Shown: in pieces, positions 37,541 through 46,267 of the stretch
Numbering within the stretch: the stretch's first letter is position 1
How the letters are laid out: each line of letters starts with the position of its first letter
Translations under genes and position numbers: made by a program
Notes under the pieces: model-generated
What the model saw: the letters and a program-made list of their open reading frames with translations, nothing else
The model's database searches: none
What the model was told of the DNA's origin: nothing
From: Bacteroidales bacterium
GTDB taxonomy: Bacteria; Bacteroidota; Bacteroidia; Bacteroidales; GCA-2748055
Assembly (NCBI GenBank): GCA_021738565.1
Contig: JAIPBT010000003.1
Coordinates: 1 to 64,000, forward strand
Reading direction: 5' to 3'
Length of the DNA: 64,000 bases

Positions 37541-38725
37541 TTATCGCCTGCCTGCTTCATATGGGAACTTATCTTCTGTGACACCTTCGAGTTGTCGCCG
37601 CGTATCTTCAAGAAAAATTTGCATTGAGCCCGCGTCCTCTTTTGTAATATCCATTTCTTTATAAAAGGAGGAATCCACCGACGCCGGAACGAGGGTGTAA
37701 TCCCTTCCCCTTTTATTTTCGGCGATATGCACCCACACCGGAAGGTATGAATATTCAGCAATCACTGTTGAGTCATATGATTTTTTAAGGGAAAGGTTCA
37801 CAAGGATTCCTCCATCTGTATATCGCTTGCGCTGGTTGCTGATCATATTTCCAAGAGAAAATACAACCAACTTCTTGTTTCCAAATTCGCGGACAGGCTG
37901 CACAACATGCGGATGGGATCCAATGATCGCATCTGTTCCGTTCCTGAAAAGAAATCGGGCCAGTTGATTTTGCTCAACATTTTCTTCCAATTCATATTCC
38001 GATCCCCAATGCATCATTGCAATAACAAAATCAGGTTTCGCTGTGTGGGCTTTTTGCAGGTCAGTTTTAATTAATACAGTATCAATATAGTTAACGATAT
38101 TTGGAGGAGATACCCGGATTCCGTTCGTGCCATATGTATAATTTAAAATTGCAAGCCTGATGTTGTTCTTTTCAACTATAAGCGGGTATTCCCTTGCTCT
38201 CTCCATACTGTTTCTGAAAACACCGGTTTGAATAATACCCGTGGAATCAAGTAAAGTCAATGTTCTTTCAAGTCCGGCTTTTTTTCTGTCAAGTGCATGG
38301 TTATTGGCATTAACCAATATGTCAAAACCAGCTCTTTTAAGCGTAAATGCAAGTTCGTCAGGACTTGAGAATGCCGGGTAGCCCTTGTAGGGTTCACCGG
38401 CAAAGGTAACTTCAAGATTGCCTGCAGCGATGTCCGCTTTTGAAATGTATGGTCCGATATATTTAAAGCATGATAAATAATCATATTCCCCGTTGCCCAT
38501 CTGTTTCGCTGACTCAATTTGGGCATCATGCCCCATAATATCACCTGCAAATAAAAGGGTAAGCCGGTGCTCTGACTGGGAAAAAAGAAAATTATTCGGA
38601 AAAATCAAAAGAAACGACCATGCAAAAAATAATCTTGCTCCACACAAACGACCATGAATATTTATAATTTGAGAGTGCAATCCGGAAAATGAAAACGTGA
38701 TAGGAACAGATGAAAAACAAGGCAT
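37541..38725 (-). CDS. CapA-like metallophosphatase-fold exported protein
   Basis: A second PGA_cap domain protein, 394 residues. Motifs are LFAGDIMGHD, AAGNLEVTFAG, NANNHALDRKKAG, MMHWGSEYE and IGSHPHVVQP, so all elements of the calcineurin-like site seen in the family are present. The N-terminus has an odd 30-residue stretch before a hydrophobic signal (LFFAWSFLLIFPNNFLFSQ); a shorter start is possible but no ATG lies between. Unlike the CapA-like lipoprotein upstream it has no lipobox. It converges on the zinc-ribbon gene, 27 bases apart. Confidence 0.82.
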   Translation of the reverse strand: MPCFSSVPITFSFSGLHSQIINIHGRLCGARLFFAWSFLLIFPNNFLFSQSEHRLTLLFAGDIMGHDAQIESAKQMGNGEYDYLSCFKYIGPYISKADIAAGNLEVTFAGEPYKGYPAFSSPDELAFTLKRAGFDILVNANNHALDRKKAGLERTLTLLDSTGIIQTGVFRNSMERAREYPLIVEKNNIRLAILNYTYGTNGIRVSPPNIVNYIDTVLIKTDLQKAHTAKPDFVIAMMHWGSEYELEENVEQNQLARFLFRNGTDAIIGSHPHVVQPVREFGNKKLVVFSLGNMISNQRKRYTDGGILVNLSLKKSYDSTVIAEYSYLPVWVHIAENKRGRDYTLVPASVDSSFYKEMDITKEDAGSMQIFLEDTRRQLEGVTEDKFPYEAGRR

Positions 38726-38819
38726 ATAGAAAGGTTTAAAATTAATTAACTTTTAATCGACATGGATCATTTATGTAACAAGACGCTGTATTTTCGGAAA
38801 AAGGCAATGGATCATGCTC

Positions 38820-41207
38820 TCAATACAAAGATGGGTATTTTTCCGGTGCGTATTCGTGCATGATACCGTAGACCATATCAAAAACATCTTCTGCATTTGG
38901 ATTTGAATAATAATCCCCGTCAGAACTATAGGCTGGCCTGTGCTCATGCGCTGTCAGTGTGCGGGGTTCTGCATCAAGATGAAAATATGCTTTTTGATCC
39001 TCCATGACTTTCTTAAGCATAAATGCCGTAGCTCCTCCTGGTACATCTTCATCAAAGAAAACCACTTTGTTTGTCCTGGCGATTGATCTTCCAATAGTTC
39101 CATCAAGATCAAAAGGCAACAATGTCTGCACATCAATGAGCTCCACGCTAATTCCAAACTCTTTTAATTGATCAACAGCAGTTTCGGCGATCCTTACACA
39201 TGAACCATAGGTTACCAGTGTTACATCCATTCCCTCGTTCAATATCTCCGGCTTACCGAGAGGGACTTTGTATTCGCCCATATTCCCTGGTTTTGGCTCT
39301 TTCAATCCATAACCCTTCAATGGTTCGATAACAAGAGCTGGATCTTCCGATTCAAGCAAAGTATTGTACATTCCTGCAGCCTGAGTCATGTTTCGGGGAA
39401 CACAAACATATATGCCCCTGATCGAATTGATCACCATACTTAACGGAGAGCCCGAATGCCATATTCCTTCAAGTCGGTGCCCCCTTGTACGAATGATCAA
39501 AGGCGCAACCTGCGCTCCCTTGGTTCTCCAGTGCAATGTAGCCAGATCATCACTGAGTGTGGGCAGTGCATAAAGCAGGTAATCAAAATACTGTATCTCT
39601 GCAATTGGTCGCAATCCCCTCAACGCCATCCCAATTCCCTGTCCAATTATGGTTGCTTCCCTGATCCCGGTATCTGTAACCCTGAGCGGACCAAACTTTT
39701 CCTGGAGGCCTTCCAGTCCTTTGTTCACATCTCCGATTTTCCCTGTATCCTCTCCAAAGGTAACCAGCAAAGGGTATTTATTGAAAAGCGCCTCAAAATT
39801 ATCCCGGATGATCTCGCGCCCGTTGATCATTGACTGTTCGCCATCCAGTTTGACAGGGACGGGCTCCACCTTCAGGGCAGAACGCTTCGATTCATTGTAA
39901 AGCAGGGTACTGTAACGTTTGTAGTTATCACTCCTGTAATCACTGATCCATTGATTCATTGCTTCCTGCAATTCATCACGTATGGGACAAGTATTGCATA
40001 AATTACGCATGATGCGTTTTGCAGTTGACTGTACATCCTTTCTGATGGGATGCATTATCCTTTTCAGGTCCCGGCTGAGTATTCCCAGTTTATCAACATC
40101 TTCATTCTGACATTTACAGGAACGGTTATCAATGATCTCCAGCAACCCGTCACGCTCCTGCTTTATGGGATCAATATAATCCTTCCATGCTTTGTCCTTT
40201 GCCTTCTTTGCATCAGATATCGCTTTTTCCCTGATCCGGTCAATTTCATCTTTGCCTGCAACACCCGATTCAATGATCCATTCTTCCATCTTTAAAAGGG
40301 GATCATGTTCTGCTTCCCATGCAAGCCTCTCCTTCGACTTATAGCGTTCATGGCTTCCGGAGGTGCTGTGTCCAAGTGGCTGGACCATCTCATCGATATG
40401 AAAGATAACCGGCACGTGTTCATCTCTGCAGAGTGCAATGCCCTTTTCAAAAACTTCAACCATTTCGGGATAATTCCATCCCCTTGCCTTATAAATCTCT
40501 ATTCCATTGCTTTTCTCGCTTCGCCGAAAACCCTCAAGTGCTTCTGATATGCTCTCTTTTACGATCTGGAGGTCTTTGGTGACCGATATACCGTATCCAT
40601 CATCCCATACTGCTACAGCAACAGGTATTTGCAATACAGCCGCCGCATTAACGGCCTCAAAGAACATCCCTTCTGCTGTGCTGGCATCACCAATCGTCCC
40701 AAAAGCCACTTCGTTGCCCTTGTTCGATAAATGCGTAAATTCTTGCAAATCAGGATTTTCACGGAACAACCTTGAAGCATATCCCAACCCAACCAGACGT
40801 GGCATCTGTCCGGCTGTAGGTGACAGATCAGCACTGGAATTCTTCATCTTCATAAGGTTATTCCATGTACCGTCAGGTTTTAAACTCAATGTTGCATAAT
40901 GGTTGTTGAAATTCCGGCCGGCACTGCCAGGATTTAATTTTTCATCAGTCACACCGTATAGTTGGTAGAAAAACTGTTCGGGAGTAAGCAATCCTGAAGC
41001 CATCATAAAGGTATGATCCCTGTAATATCCTGATCTCCAGTCTCCATTCCTGAAGTTCTTTGCATAGGCAATTTGTGCAATCTCCTTCCCATCTCCGAAT
41101 ATTCCGAATTTGGCTTTGCCGGATACAACTTCTTTTCTTCCTAACAGGGCGATCTGCCGACTCAGATGTGCCAGTTGAAAATCATGGAGAATTTCTTTTT
41201 TAGTCAA
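38820..41207 (-). CDS. Fused 2-oxoacid dehydrogenase E1 (alpha plus beta)
   Basis: The 795-residue protein joins both E1 chains. The alpha part (about 1-330) has the thiamine diphosphate motif GDASTAEGMFFEAVNAA ending in WDDGYGIS. The beta part (about 465-795) has FGEDTGKIGDVNKG, QYFDYL and RGHRLEGIWHSGSPL. The family decarboxylates branched-chain or related 2-oxoacids and passes the acyl group to a lipoyl E2. No E2 or E3 gene is nearby. The linker holds Cys364, Cys366, Cys404 and Cys407, which could bind a metal. The exact substrate is not readable. Confidence 0.87.
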   Translation of the reverse strand: MTKKEILHDFQLAHLSRQIALLGRKEVVSGKAKFGIFGDGKEIAQIAYAKNFRNGDWRSGYYRDHTFMMASGLLTPEQFFYQLYGVTDEKLNPGSAGRNFNNHYATLSLKPDGTWNNLMKMKNSSADLSPTAGQMPRLVGLGYASRLFRENPDLQEFTHLSNKGNEVAFGTIGDASTAEGMFFEAVNAAAVLQIPVAVAVWDDGYGISVTKDLQIVKESISEALEGFRRSEKSNGIEIYKARGWNYPEMVEVFEKGIALCRDEHVPVIFHIDEMVQPLGHSTSGSHERYKSKERLAWEAEHDPLLKMEEWIIESGVAGKDEIDRIREKAISDAKKAKDKAWKDYIDPIKQERDGLLEIIDNRSCKCQNEDVDKLGILSRDLKRIMHPIRKDVQSTAKRIMRNLCNTCPIRDELQEAMNQWISDYRSDNYKRYSTLLYNESKRSALKVEPVPVKLDGEQSMINGREIIRDNFEALFNKYPLLVTFGEDTGKIGDVNKGLEGLQEKFGPLRVTDTGIREATIIGQGIGMALRGLRPIAEIQYFDYLLYALPTLSDDLATLHWRTKGAQVAPLIIRTRGHRLEGIWHSGSPLSMVINSIRGIYVCVPRNMTQAAGMYNTLLESEDPALVIEPLKGYGLKEPKPGNMGEYKVPLGKPEILNEGMDVTLVTYGSCVRIAETAVDQLKEFGISVELIDVQTLLPFDLDGTIGRSIARTNKVVFFDEDVPGGATAFMLKKVMEDQKAYFHLDAEPRTLTAHEHRPAYSSDGDYYSNPNAEDVFDMVYGIMHEYAPEKYPSLY

Positions 41208-41331
41208 ACCGGTCCGTTTTATATATTAAAAACAAAAACTTGAACAGCAGTGTATAAAGCAAATCAGATTCCTATCTTTACATCAAAGAAATTTACAAAG
41301 AATTTGACAACAAAAGGTAACTATTGTTCAG

Positions 41332-41565
41332 ATGTTTTTTAATATACTTCTACTTTCAATAACGCTTATCGGACTGTCACTATTGGGGTTGGCTCTTAAT
41401 ATACTCATCAAAAAGGACGGTAAGTTTCCCACTTACAGGGTGGGGCACAATTCGGAAATGGCCAAAAGAGGAATCAAGTGTGTAAAACAGGAAGAGATTC
41501 GTTGCCATAAAGCAAGTCTTAAGGAACTTGAAAAAGAGTGCCACGGATGTCAACAACTTACCTGA
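41332..41565 (+). CDS. Small membrane protein, divergent NqrM-like paralogue
   Basis: A 77-residue protein with one N-terminal membrane helix (about residues 4-26), a basic stretch (IKKDGKF) and four cysteines at 50, 58, 70 and 73. Its layout and the RGI-x-C segment match the next gene, which carries the NqrM signature, so I read it as a diverged copy. The cysteine spacing differs from NqrM, so it may bind iron differently or have another target. It is 34 bases upstream of the next gene on the same strand. Confidence 0.6.
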   Translation: MFFNILLLSITLIGLSLLGLALNILIKKDGKFPTYRVGHNSEMAKRGIKCVKQEEIRCHKASLKELEKECHGCQQLT

Positions 41566-41599
41566 TTTTTTGTTATATACTTTAAAAGGGAGGAAAGCT

Positions 41600-41794
41600 A
41601 TGTTGAAGGTACTGATTGCATCTGTGATTCTTATCATGTTAGCAGTGGCAGGATTGGCCATTAAATTGTTGTTTGATAAAAAGGCCGAATTTTCCGGGGG
41701 GAGCTGCCAGTCGACGAACAGCTTAGAGGAATTGAATGCCAGGGGCATCTCCTGTGGTTGTGATGGACATTGCGGTGGATCTGAGCAACAATAG
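41600..41794 (+). CDS. nqrM: NqrM-like Na+-NQR maturation protein
   Basis: This 64-residue protein has one membrane helix (about residues 3-25) and four cysteines: Cys36 in GGSC and Cys52, Cys54 and Cys58 in GISCGCDGHC. From memory, Vibrio NqrM has the same order: helix, then GSC, then GI, then C-x-C-x3-C. NqrM is needed to assemble the iron centre held between NqrD and NqrE. Its position beside apbE and the nqr operon supports the reading. The ATG at 41600 follows GGGAGG by six bases; a longer open frame upstream runs into the previous gene. It converges on apbE, 12 bases apart. Confidence 0.75.
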   Translation: MLKVLIASVILIMLAVAGLAIKLLFDKKAEFSGGSCQSTNSLEELNARGISCGCDGHCGGSEQQ

Positions 41795-41806
41795 TCCGCT
41801 TGACTA

Positions 41807-42820
41807 CTATTTTAAAAGCATACCTTTCATACCGGATGTCATCCACTCAAGGTAGTTTCCGTCCTGGTCGCTGTAAATGAACAGGGCCTCTACATCTTCC
41901 TGCCCTTCAATAAATGACCGGGCATCTTCCAGTCCAAGAGACATGCAGGCAGTAGCCAGTCCGTCAGCAGTGATGCATTTGTCGGTTATAATGGTTACAC
42001 TCAACAGGTTGCTCATCTTTGTATACCCGGACCTGGGATCCACCGTGTGTACAATCTTTTTGCCATCCTGTTCATAGTATTTTCGATAATTACCAGACGA
42101 CGCGAGTGACTTACCTGACAACCTTACTATTTCCTGCAGGTTCTGACCTGGCATCTGGTTACCAAAATAGGGCTTGTCAATGCCTATCTTCCAGTCATCA
42201 TTTCTTGGACTGACACCCTTCGTTGTAATTTCGCCTCCGATCTCAACCATGTAATTTGAAACTTCTTTTTCATCCAGGTAATCAGCGACCACATCAACTG
42301 CATAACCCTGTGCAATTGCATTCAGGTCAAGTCTAATACCGGGAAGTTCCTTCATCAATCTTCCGCCACTTATCCCAATCTTTGCCATCCCAACGAACTG
42401 CAAAATACTGTCAATTACCTCTTCGGATACATTCAATTTCCTCCCGGGGCCAAAACCCCATGCATCAATAAGGGGACCAACTGTTATATCAAAGGCCCCC
42501 CCGCTGATATCATATATCCGCTTAGCCTCATTGTATACTTCAATGAAATAATGATCAACCTCACTTGTCTCATTGTTGTTTAACCTAGAAATATTACTTG
42601 TATCGATGTATGTTGAAAGTGATTGATCGAAATCTGCGAGCAACGCATTGATCTCATCCTGAACATACAAAGTATCATTGCCCGGGCTCTGGTAAGTAAT
42701 ATGATATGAAGTGCCCTGTGTAAATCCTGAAATGGATACATAGGGTCCCGATTCGCCGTTGCGATTGCAGGACAGTATGCCGATCAATGACACAAATAAT
42801 AATATCCTGATGCTGTTCAT
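41807..42820 (-). CDS. apbE: FAD:protein FMN transferase
   Basis: ApbE attaches FMN to threonines of NqrB and NqrC outside the cytoplasm. The 337-residue protein is a lipoprotein (FVSLIGILSC, lipidated Cys18) with the family pattern: GTSYHITY near the start, AFDITVGPLIDAWGFG, LDLNAIAQGYAVD, VEIGGEITTKG and HTVDPRSG, plus DGLATACMSLG with the magnesium-binding aspartate. Both target genes are upstream in the nqr operon on the same strand. A terminator lies between nqrF and apbE, so apbE may have its own promoter, although I could not identify one. Confidence 0.94.
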   Translation of the reverse strand: MNSIRILLFVSLIGILSCNRNGESGPYVSISGFTQGTSYHITYQSPGNDTLYVQDEINALLADFDQSLSTYIDTSNISRLNNNETSEVDHYFIEVYNEAKRIYDISGGAFDITVGPLIDAWGFGPGRKLNVSEEVIDSILQFVGMAKIGISGGRLMKELPGIRLDLNAIAQGYAVDVVADYLDEKEVSNYMVEIGGEITTKGVSPRNDDWKIGIDKPYFGNQMPGQNLQEIVRLSGKSLASSGNYRKYYEQDGKKIVHTVDPRSGYTKMSNLLSVTIITDKCITADGLATACMSLGLEDARSFIEGQEDVEALFIYSDQDGNYLEWMTSGMKGMLLK

Positions 42821-42880
42821 TTTGATTTGAATTTAATATTGGATCTGAAGCTCTCTTTGATAAAGATACTGCAAACATGC

Positions 42881-42919
42881 AAAAAAAACCGCAATGTCCC
42901 ATAAACAGAGCACTGCGGT
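42881..42919 (-). terminator. Intrinsic terminator of the nqr operon
   Basis: On the minus strand ACCGCAGTG (42919-42911) pairs with CATTGCGGT (42896-42888) with one G-T wobble, making a 9-bp stem, and a run of eight Ts follows (42888-42881). It lies 29 bases after the nqrF stop and 61 bases before the apbE start. Confidence 0.85.
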
Positions 42920-42948
42920 CATATTATATATTGATTTTCTATTTCAAA

Positions 42949-44202
42949 TCAGCCAAAATCATCAAAAGCGATCATTTCTTCAGGTACTCCAAGGTTATAG
43001 AGTAGATTCTGAACTGCATCATTCATCATTGGCGGACCGCACATATAGTATTCGACCTCTTCCGGCTCTTCATGATACCTCAGGTAATTGTCATAAAGAA
43101 CCTGGTGAATGAAACCGGTCAATCCGTCCCAGTTGTCCTCTTCCAGTGGTTCTGAAAGTGCCAGGTGAAACTTGAAGTTGGGAAATTCCTTCTCTATCGC
43201 CCTGAATTCCTCTTCATAAAATACCTCTCTTTTTGAACGGGCACCGTACCAGTAGGATACCTCTCTTTTTGTTTTAAGCGTATGGAAAAGGTGGAACAAA
43301 TGAGACCTTAGGGGAGCCATTCCTGCACCTCCTCCAATATAGATCATTTCCCGTTTTGTATCCTTTATGAAAAATTCTCCATAAGGTCCGGATATTGTAA
43401 CCTTATCACCAGGCTTTCTGCTGAAGATAAATGATGAACATACACCCGGATTTACATTTTTAAACCTGCCGTGACTCACATCCCAGGGAGGTGTGGCAAT
43501 CCTGATATTCAGTTTGATAATATTGCCTTCAGCCGGATGGTTGGCCATGGAATATGCCCTGTAGGTCTCTTCATGGTTCCTCATTTTCAGGTCCCACATA
43601 TTGAAATTATCCCACTCATCACGGTATTCCTCTTCAACGTCAATATCCTTTCCGAAATCCACTTCAATCTTTGGAACATCGATCTGGATGTATCCGCCCG
43701 ATTGAAAATCAAGGTTCTCACCTTCCGGCAACCTAACAACAAACTCCTTAATAAAAGTGGCGACGTTGTGATTGGAAACCACCTTGCACTCCCACTTCTT
43801 AATTTCAAGTACCTCTTCAGGCACCCGGATCTTCATATCCTCCCGTATCTTCACCTGGCATCCCAGCCTCCAATTGTTCTTCTGTTCCTTCCGTGTAAAG
43901 AAACCTGTTTCAGTGGGAAGAATGGAACCGCCACCACCGAGTACCTGGCATTTGCACATACCGCATGTACCTCCTCCTCCGCATGCCGAAGGCAGGAAAA
44001 CTCCATTCGAAGAGAGTGTGCTCAAAATTGTATTGCCGGGACTCACAGTAAGGTCCTTATCATTCACTGTAAGGGTTACGTCTCCCTGGGGAGTAAGTTT
44101 TTGCCTTGCATAGAGCAACATTGCAACGAGCAAAATGATCACCAGCAGGAAAACTGCGATACTTATAAGAATAACCAATCCGTTAGATGAGAGCAATATC
44201 AT
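42949..44202 (-). CDS. nqrF: Na+-NQR subunit F (NADH-oxidising)
   Basis: NqrF takes electrons from NADH through FAD and a 2Fe-2S centre. The 417-residue protein has an N-terminal membrane helix, a ferredoxin domain with CGGGGTCGMC and the fourth cysteine in RLGCQV, the FAD-binding RAYSMANHP, and the NADH-binding YIGGGAGMAPLRSH followed by YYMCGPPMM. It is the last gene of nqrABCDEF, 20 bases after nqrE, and is followed by a terminator. Confidence 0.96.
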   Translation of the reverse strand: MILLSSNGLVILISIAVFLLVIILLVAMLLYARQKLTPQGDVTLTVNDKDLTVSPGNTILSTLSSNGVFLPSACGGGGTCGMCKCQVLGGGGSILPTETGFFTRKEQKNNWRLGCQVKIREDMKIRVPEEVLEIKKWECKVVSNHNVATFIKEFVVRLPEGENLDFQSGGYIQIDVPKIEVDFGKDIDVEEEYRDEWDNFNMWDLKMRNHEETYRAYSMANHPAEGNIIKLNIRIATPPWDVSHGRFKNVNPGVCSSFIFSRKPGDKVTISGPYGEFFIKDTKREMIYIGGGAGMAPLRSHLFHLFHTLKTKREVSYWYGARSKREVFYEEEFRAIEKEFPNFKFHLALSEPLEEDNWDGLTGFIHQVLYDNYLRYHEEPEEVEYYMCGPPMMNDAVQNLLYNLGVPEEMIAFDDFG

Positions 44203-44222
44203 ATGACCGAAACTTTACTTAT

Positions 44223-44840
44223 TTATAATTTAATTCCCATAAAACTCATAAAGGCAATACCCATCAGACCGGTTATTATGAAAGTGATACCCAGTCCGCG
44301 AAGTGGTGCCGGAACATTAGAATAGCGTATTTTTTCCCTTATGGCTGCTATTCCGACAATGGCAAGGAACCAGCCAACACCAGATCCCAAACCAAAGGAT
44401 ACTGCCTCTGCAATATTGGTGTATTCACGTTCCTGCATAAAAAGTGAACCGCCCAGAATTGCACAGTTAACTGCAATCAATGGCAGAAAGATACCAAGGG
44501 AACCATACAGTGCAGGGGTGAACTTCTCAATAACCATTTCCACCAGCTGCACCATGGATGCAATTACCGCAATAAACATGATGAAGCTCAGGAAACCGAG
44601 ATCCACATCTGCAAGTGTCGGACTGATCCATGTAAGCGCACCCGGCTGGAGGATATAATTCTCTATCAGGTAATTGATGGGTATAGTAAACCCAAGTACG
44701 AATATTACCGCTATTCCCAGTCCTGTTGATGTTTTAACTGTCTTAGAAACAGCAAGATAAGAGCACATCCCCAGGAAATAGGCGAATATCATGTTGTCGA
44801 TAAAGATGGACTTGACAAATATGTTGACTAAATTTTCCAT
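44223..44840 (-). CDS. nqrE: Na+-NQR subunit E
   Basis: An integral membrane subunit of 205 residues with six predicted helices. It is a paralogue of NqrD, and the two hold an iron-sulfur centre inside the membrane. The ligand cysteines are visible as Cys26 ([10 protein letters not shown]) and the later VNCAILGG. Other typical stretches are [23 protein letters not shown] and FMSFMGIKL at the end. It lies 12 bases after nqrD. Confidence 0.95.
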   Translation of the reverse strand: MENLVNIFVKSIFIDNMIFAYFLGMCSYLAVSKTVKTSTGLGIAVIFVLGFTIPINYLIENYILQPGALTWISPTLADVDLGFLSFIMFIAVIASMVQLVEMVIEKFTPALYGSLGIFLPLIAVNCAILGGSLFMQEREYTNIAEAVSFGLGSGVGWFLAIVGIAAIREKIRYSNVPAPLRGLGITFIITGLMGIAFMSFMGIKL

Positions 44841-44852
44841 TTGATCTTGATG

Positions 44853-45497
44853 TTAGTTCTGTTCTACCAAATCTTTGTTCCTTGATCGCTGTACCCAGAT
44901 GATGATCCCAACAACAACAAGTGCCATGGGCGGGAGGACCATCATCCCGTTGTTCTCATATCCAAAGTCATAAAAACTTTGAGGGATCACCTGGTATCCA
45001 AGTAAAGTTCCTGCTCCGAACAGCTCACGGAAAAATGAAACGATAATGAGAATAAGTCCGTAACCAAATGCATTTCCCAGTCCGTCGAGGAAGGAGGCCC
45101 ACGGTTTGTTTGCCATTGCAAATGCCTCCAGTCGTCCCATGATAATGCAATTGGTAATAATCAATCCCACAAACACCGAAAGCTGCTTGCTGACCTCATA
45201 GGCAAATGCCTGAAGAATTTCGTCAACAAGGATTACCAGGGTGGCAATAACTACAAGCTCTACAATGATCCTGATACGTGGCGGGATAAGCTTTCTCAAT
45301 AAGGATATCACCACGTTGGAAATGGCCATCACTGCAATCACCGAGATCGTCATAACAATCGCCGGTTTCAGCTGAACAGTAATTGCAAGAGCCGAACAAA
45401 TTCCAAGCACCTGAACAGTTATCGGGTTGCTCTGACCCAGTGGTTCCCTGATCAACTTCAGATTCTTTGCGGACAATAAAGGTTCCTTTTCAGTCAT
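44853..45497 (-). CDS. nqrD: Na+-NQR subunit D
   Basis: The 214-residue membrane subunit pairs with NqrE. Its iron-ligand cysteines are seen in LGICSALAIT and TNCIIMGRLEAFAM. Family marks include PIKE-type LIREPLGQSNPITVQVLG at the start and FLDGLGNAFGYGLILI. The N-terminal part is cytoplasmic. It lies 32 bases after nqrC and 12 before nqrE. NqrM-type proteins, one of which is encoded 3 kb away, are thought to deliver iron to this pair. Confidence 0.95.
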   Translation of the reverse strand: MTEKEPLLSAKNLKLIREPLGQSNPITVQVLGICSALAITVQLKPAIVMTISVIAVMAISNVVISLLRKLIPPRIRIIVELVVIATLVILVDEILQAFAYEVSKQLSVFVGLIITNCIIMGRLEAFAMANKPWASFLDGLGNAFGYGLILIIVSFFRELFGAGTLLGYQVIPQSFYDFGYENNGMMVLPPMALVVVGIIIWVQRSRNKDLVEQN

Positions 45498-45529
45498 AAC
45501 TCCTGTAATATAATATTCTAATTTGTTTT

Positions 45530-46255
45530 TTACTTGTTCTTGAAATGGTTCACGTAACCGCTTAAATTTTCTTCCAGCATATCATTTAAGCCATTGGAAG
45601 TAATTGTACCGCCTGATATGGCATCAACAGCATGGGGGTTGGACTGTGTGTCGGTACTCTTCAGGACTGCAATACTTACGAAATTCCCTTTTTCATTGAA
45701 GATTTTTTTTCCCTCAAATTCAGATTCGAACCATGTTGTATTGATCTCAGCTCCAAGTCCGGGGGTCTCTCCTACATGATCAAATATGGCACCATATATC
45801 GTATTGAAGTCACTTTCAAAGGATATGTATCCCCAAATGGGACCCCACAGGCCTTTTCCCCTGACAGGTACAATATAACAGTGACCACCACCTTCATCCG
45901 TGTAAACAAAGACCGGAAACAACCTGTTTTCAAATTCCTTGTCAGCTTGTTCTTCTATCTTCAGGGTAATTTCAAAGGCATCTTCACCCTCAACTACTTC
46001 CCCATTGTAGTCCACCACGTATGAATCTGTGATGTACTTCGAGAATTCCTGTTCGATATATGTATTCTTTTCCTTCACATCAGAAGCTTCACCGGCTTCC
46101 TTAACAGAAGCAAGTATGTCTTCTTTCCTCTCAATTTCCTTGTTCAGTTCCTGCAATGGTTTCAGCTGCATGGCAACAAAAGAGAGCAAAACAGCTACGA
46201 TAATAACCATGATAACAGAAAAAATGAAAATGTAGGTATTACTAAAATGTTTCAT
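45530..46255 (-). CDS. nqrC: Na+-NQR subunit C (FMN carrier)
   Basis: NqrC has one N-terminal membrane helix and a periplasmic FMN domain, 241 residues in all. The ApbE target motif is DAISGGTITS (211-220), with Thr217 as the residue that would carry FMN by a phosphoester bond. GETPGLGAEI is another family mark. The motif has GGT where many homologues have GAT; this is within the known variation. It lies 12 bases after nqrB. Confidence 0.95.
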   Translation of the reverse strand: MKHFSNTYIFIFSVIMVIIVAVLLSFVAMQLKPLQELNKEIERKEDILASVKEAGEASDVKEKNTYIEQEFSKYITDSYVVDYNGEVVEGEDAFEITLKIEEQADKEFENRLFPVFVYTDEGGGHCYIVPVRGKGLWGPIWGYISFESDFNTIYGAIFDHVGETPGLGAEINTTWFESEFEGKKIFNEKGNFVSIAVLKSTDTQSNPHAVDAISGGTITSNGLNDMLEENLSGYVNHFKNK

Positions 46256-46267
46256 TTCTAAAATGTA

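Noticed and set aside
41791-41810. Short inverted repeat AATAGT/ACTATT between nqrM and apbE
   Set aside because: Only six base pairs, AT-rich and overlapping the apbE stop codon; too weak to call a terminator.
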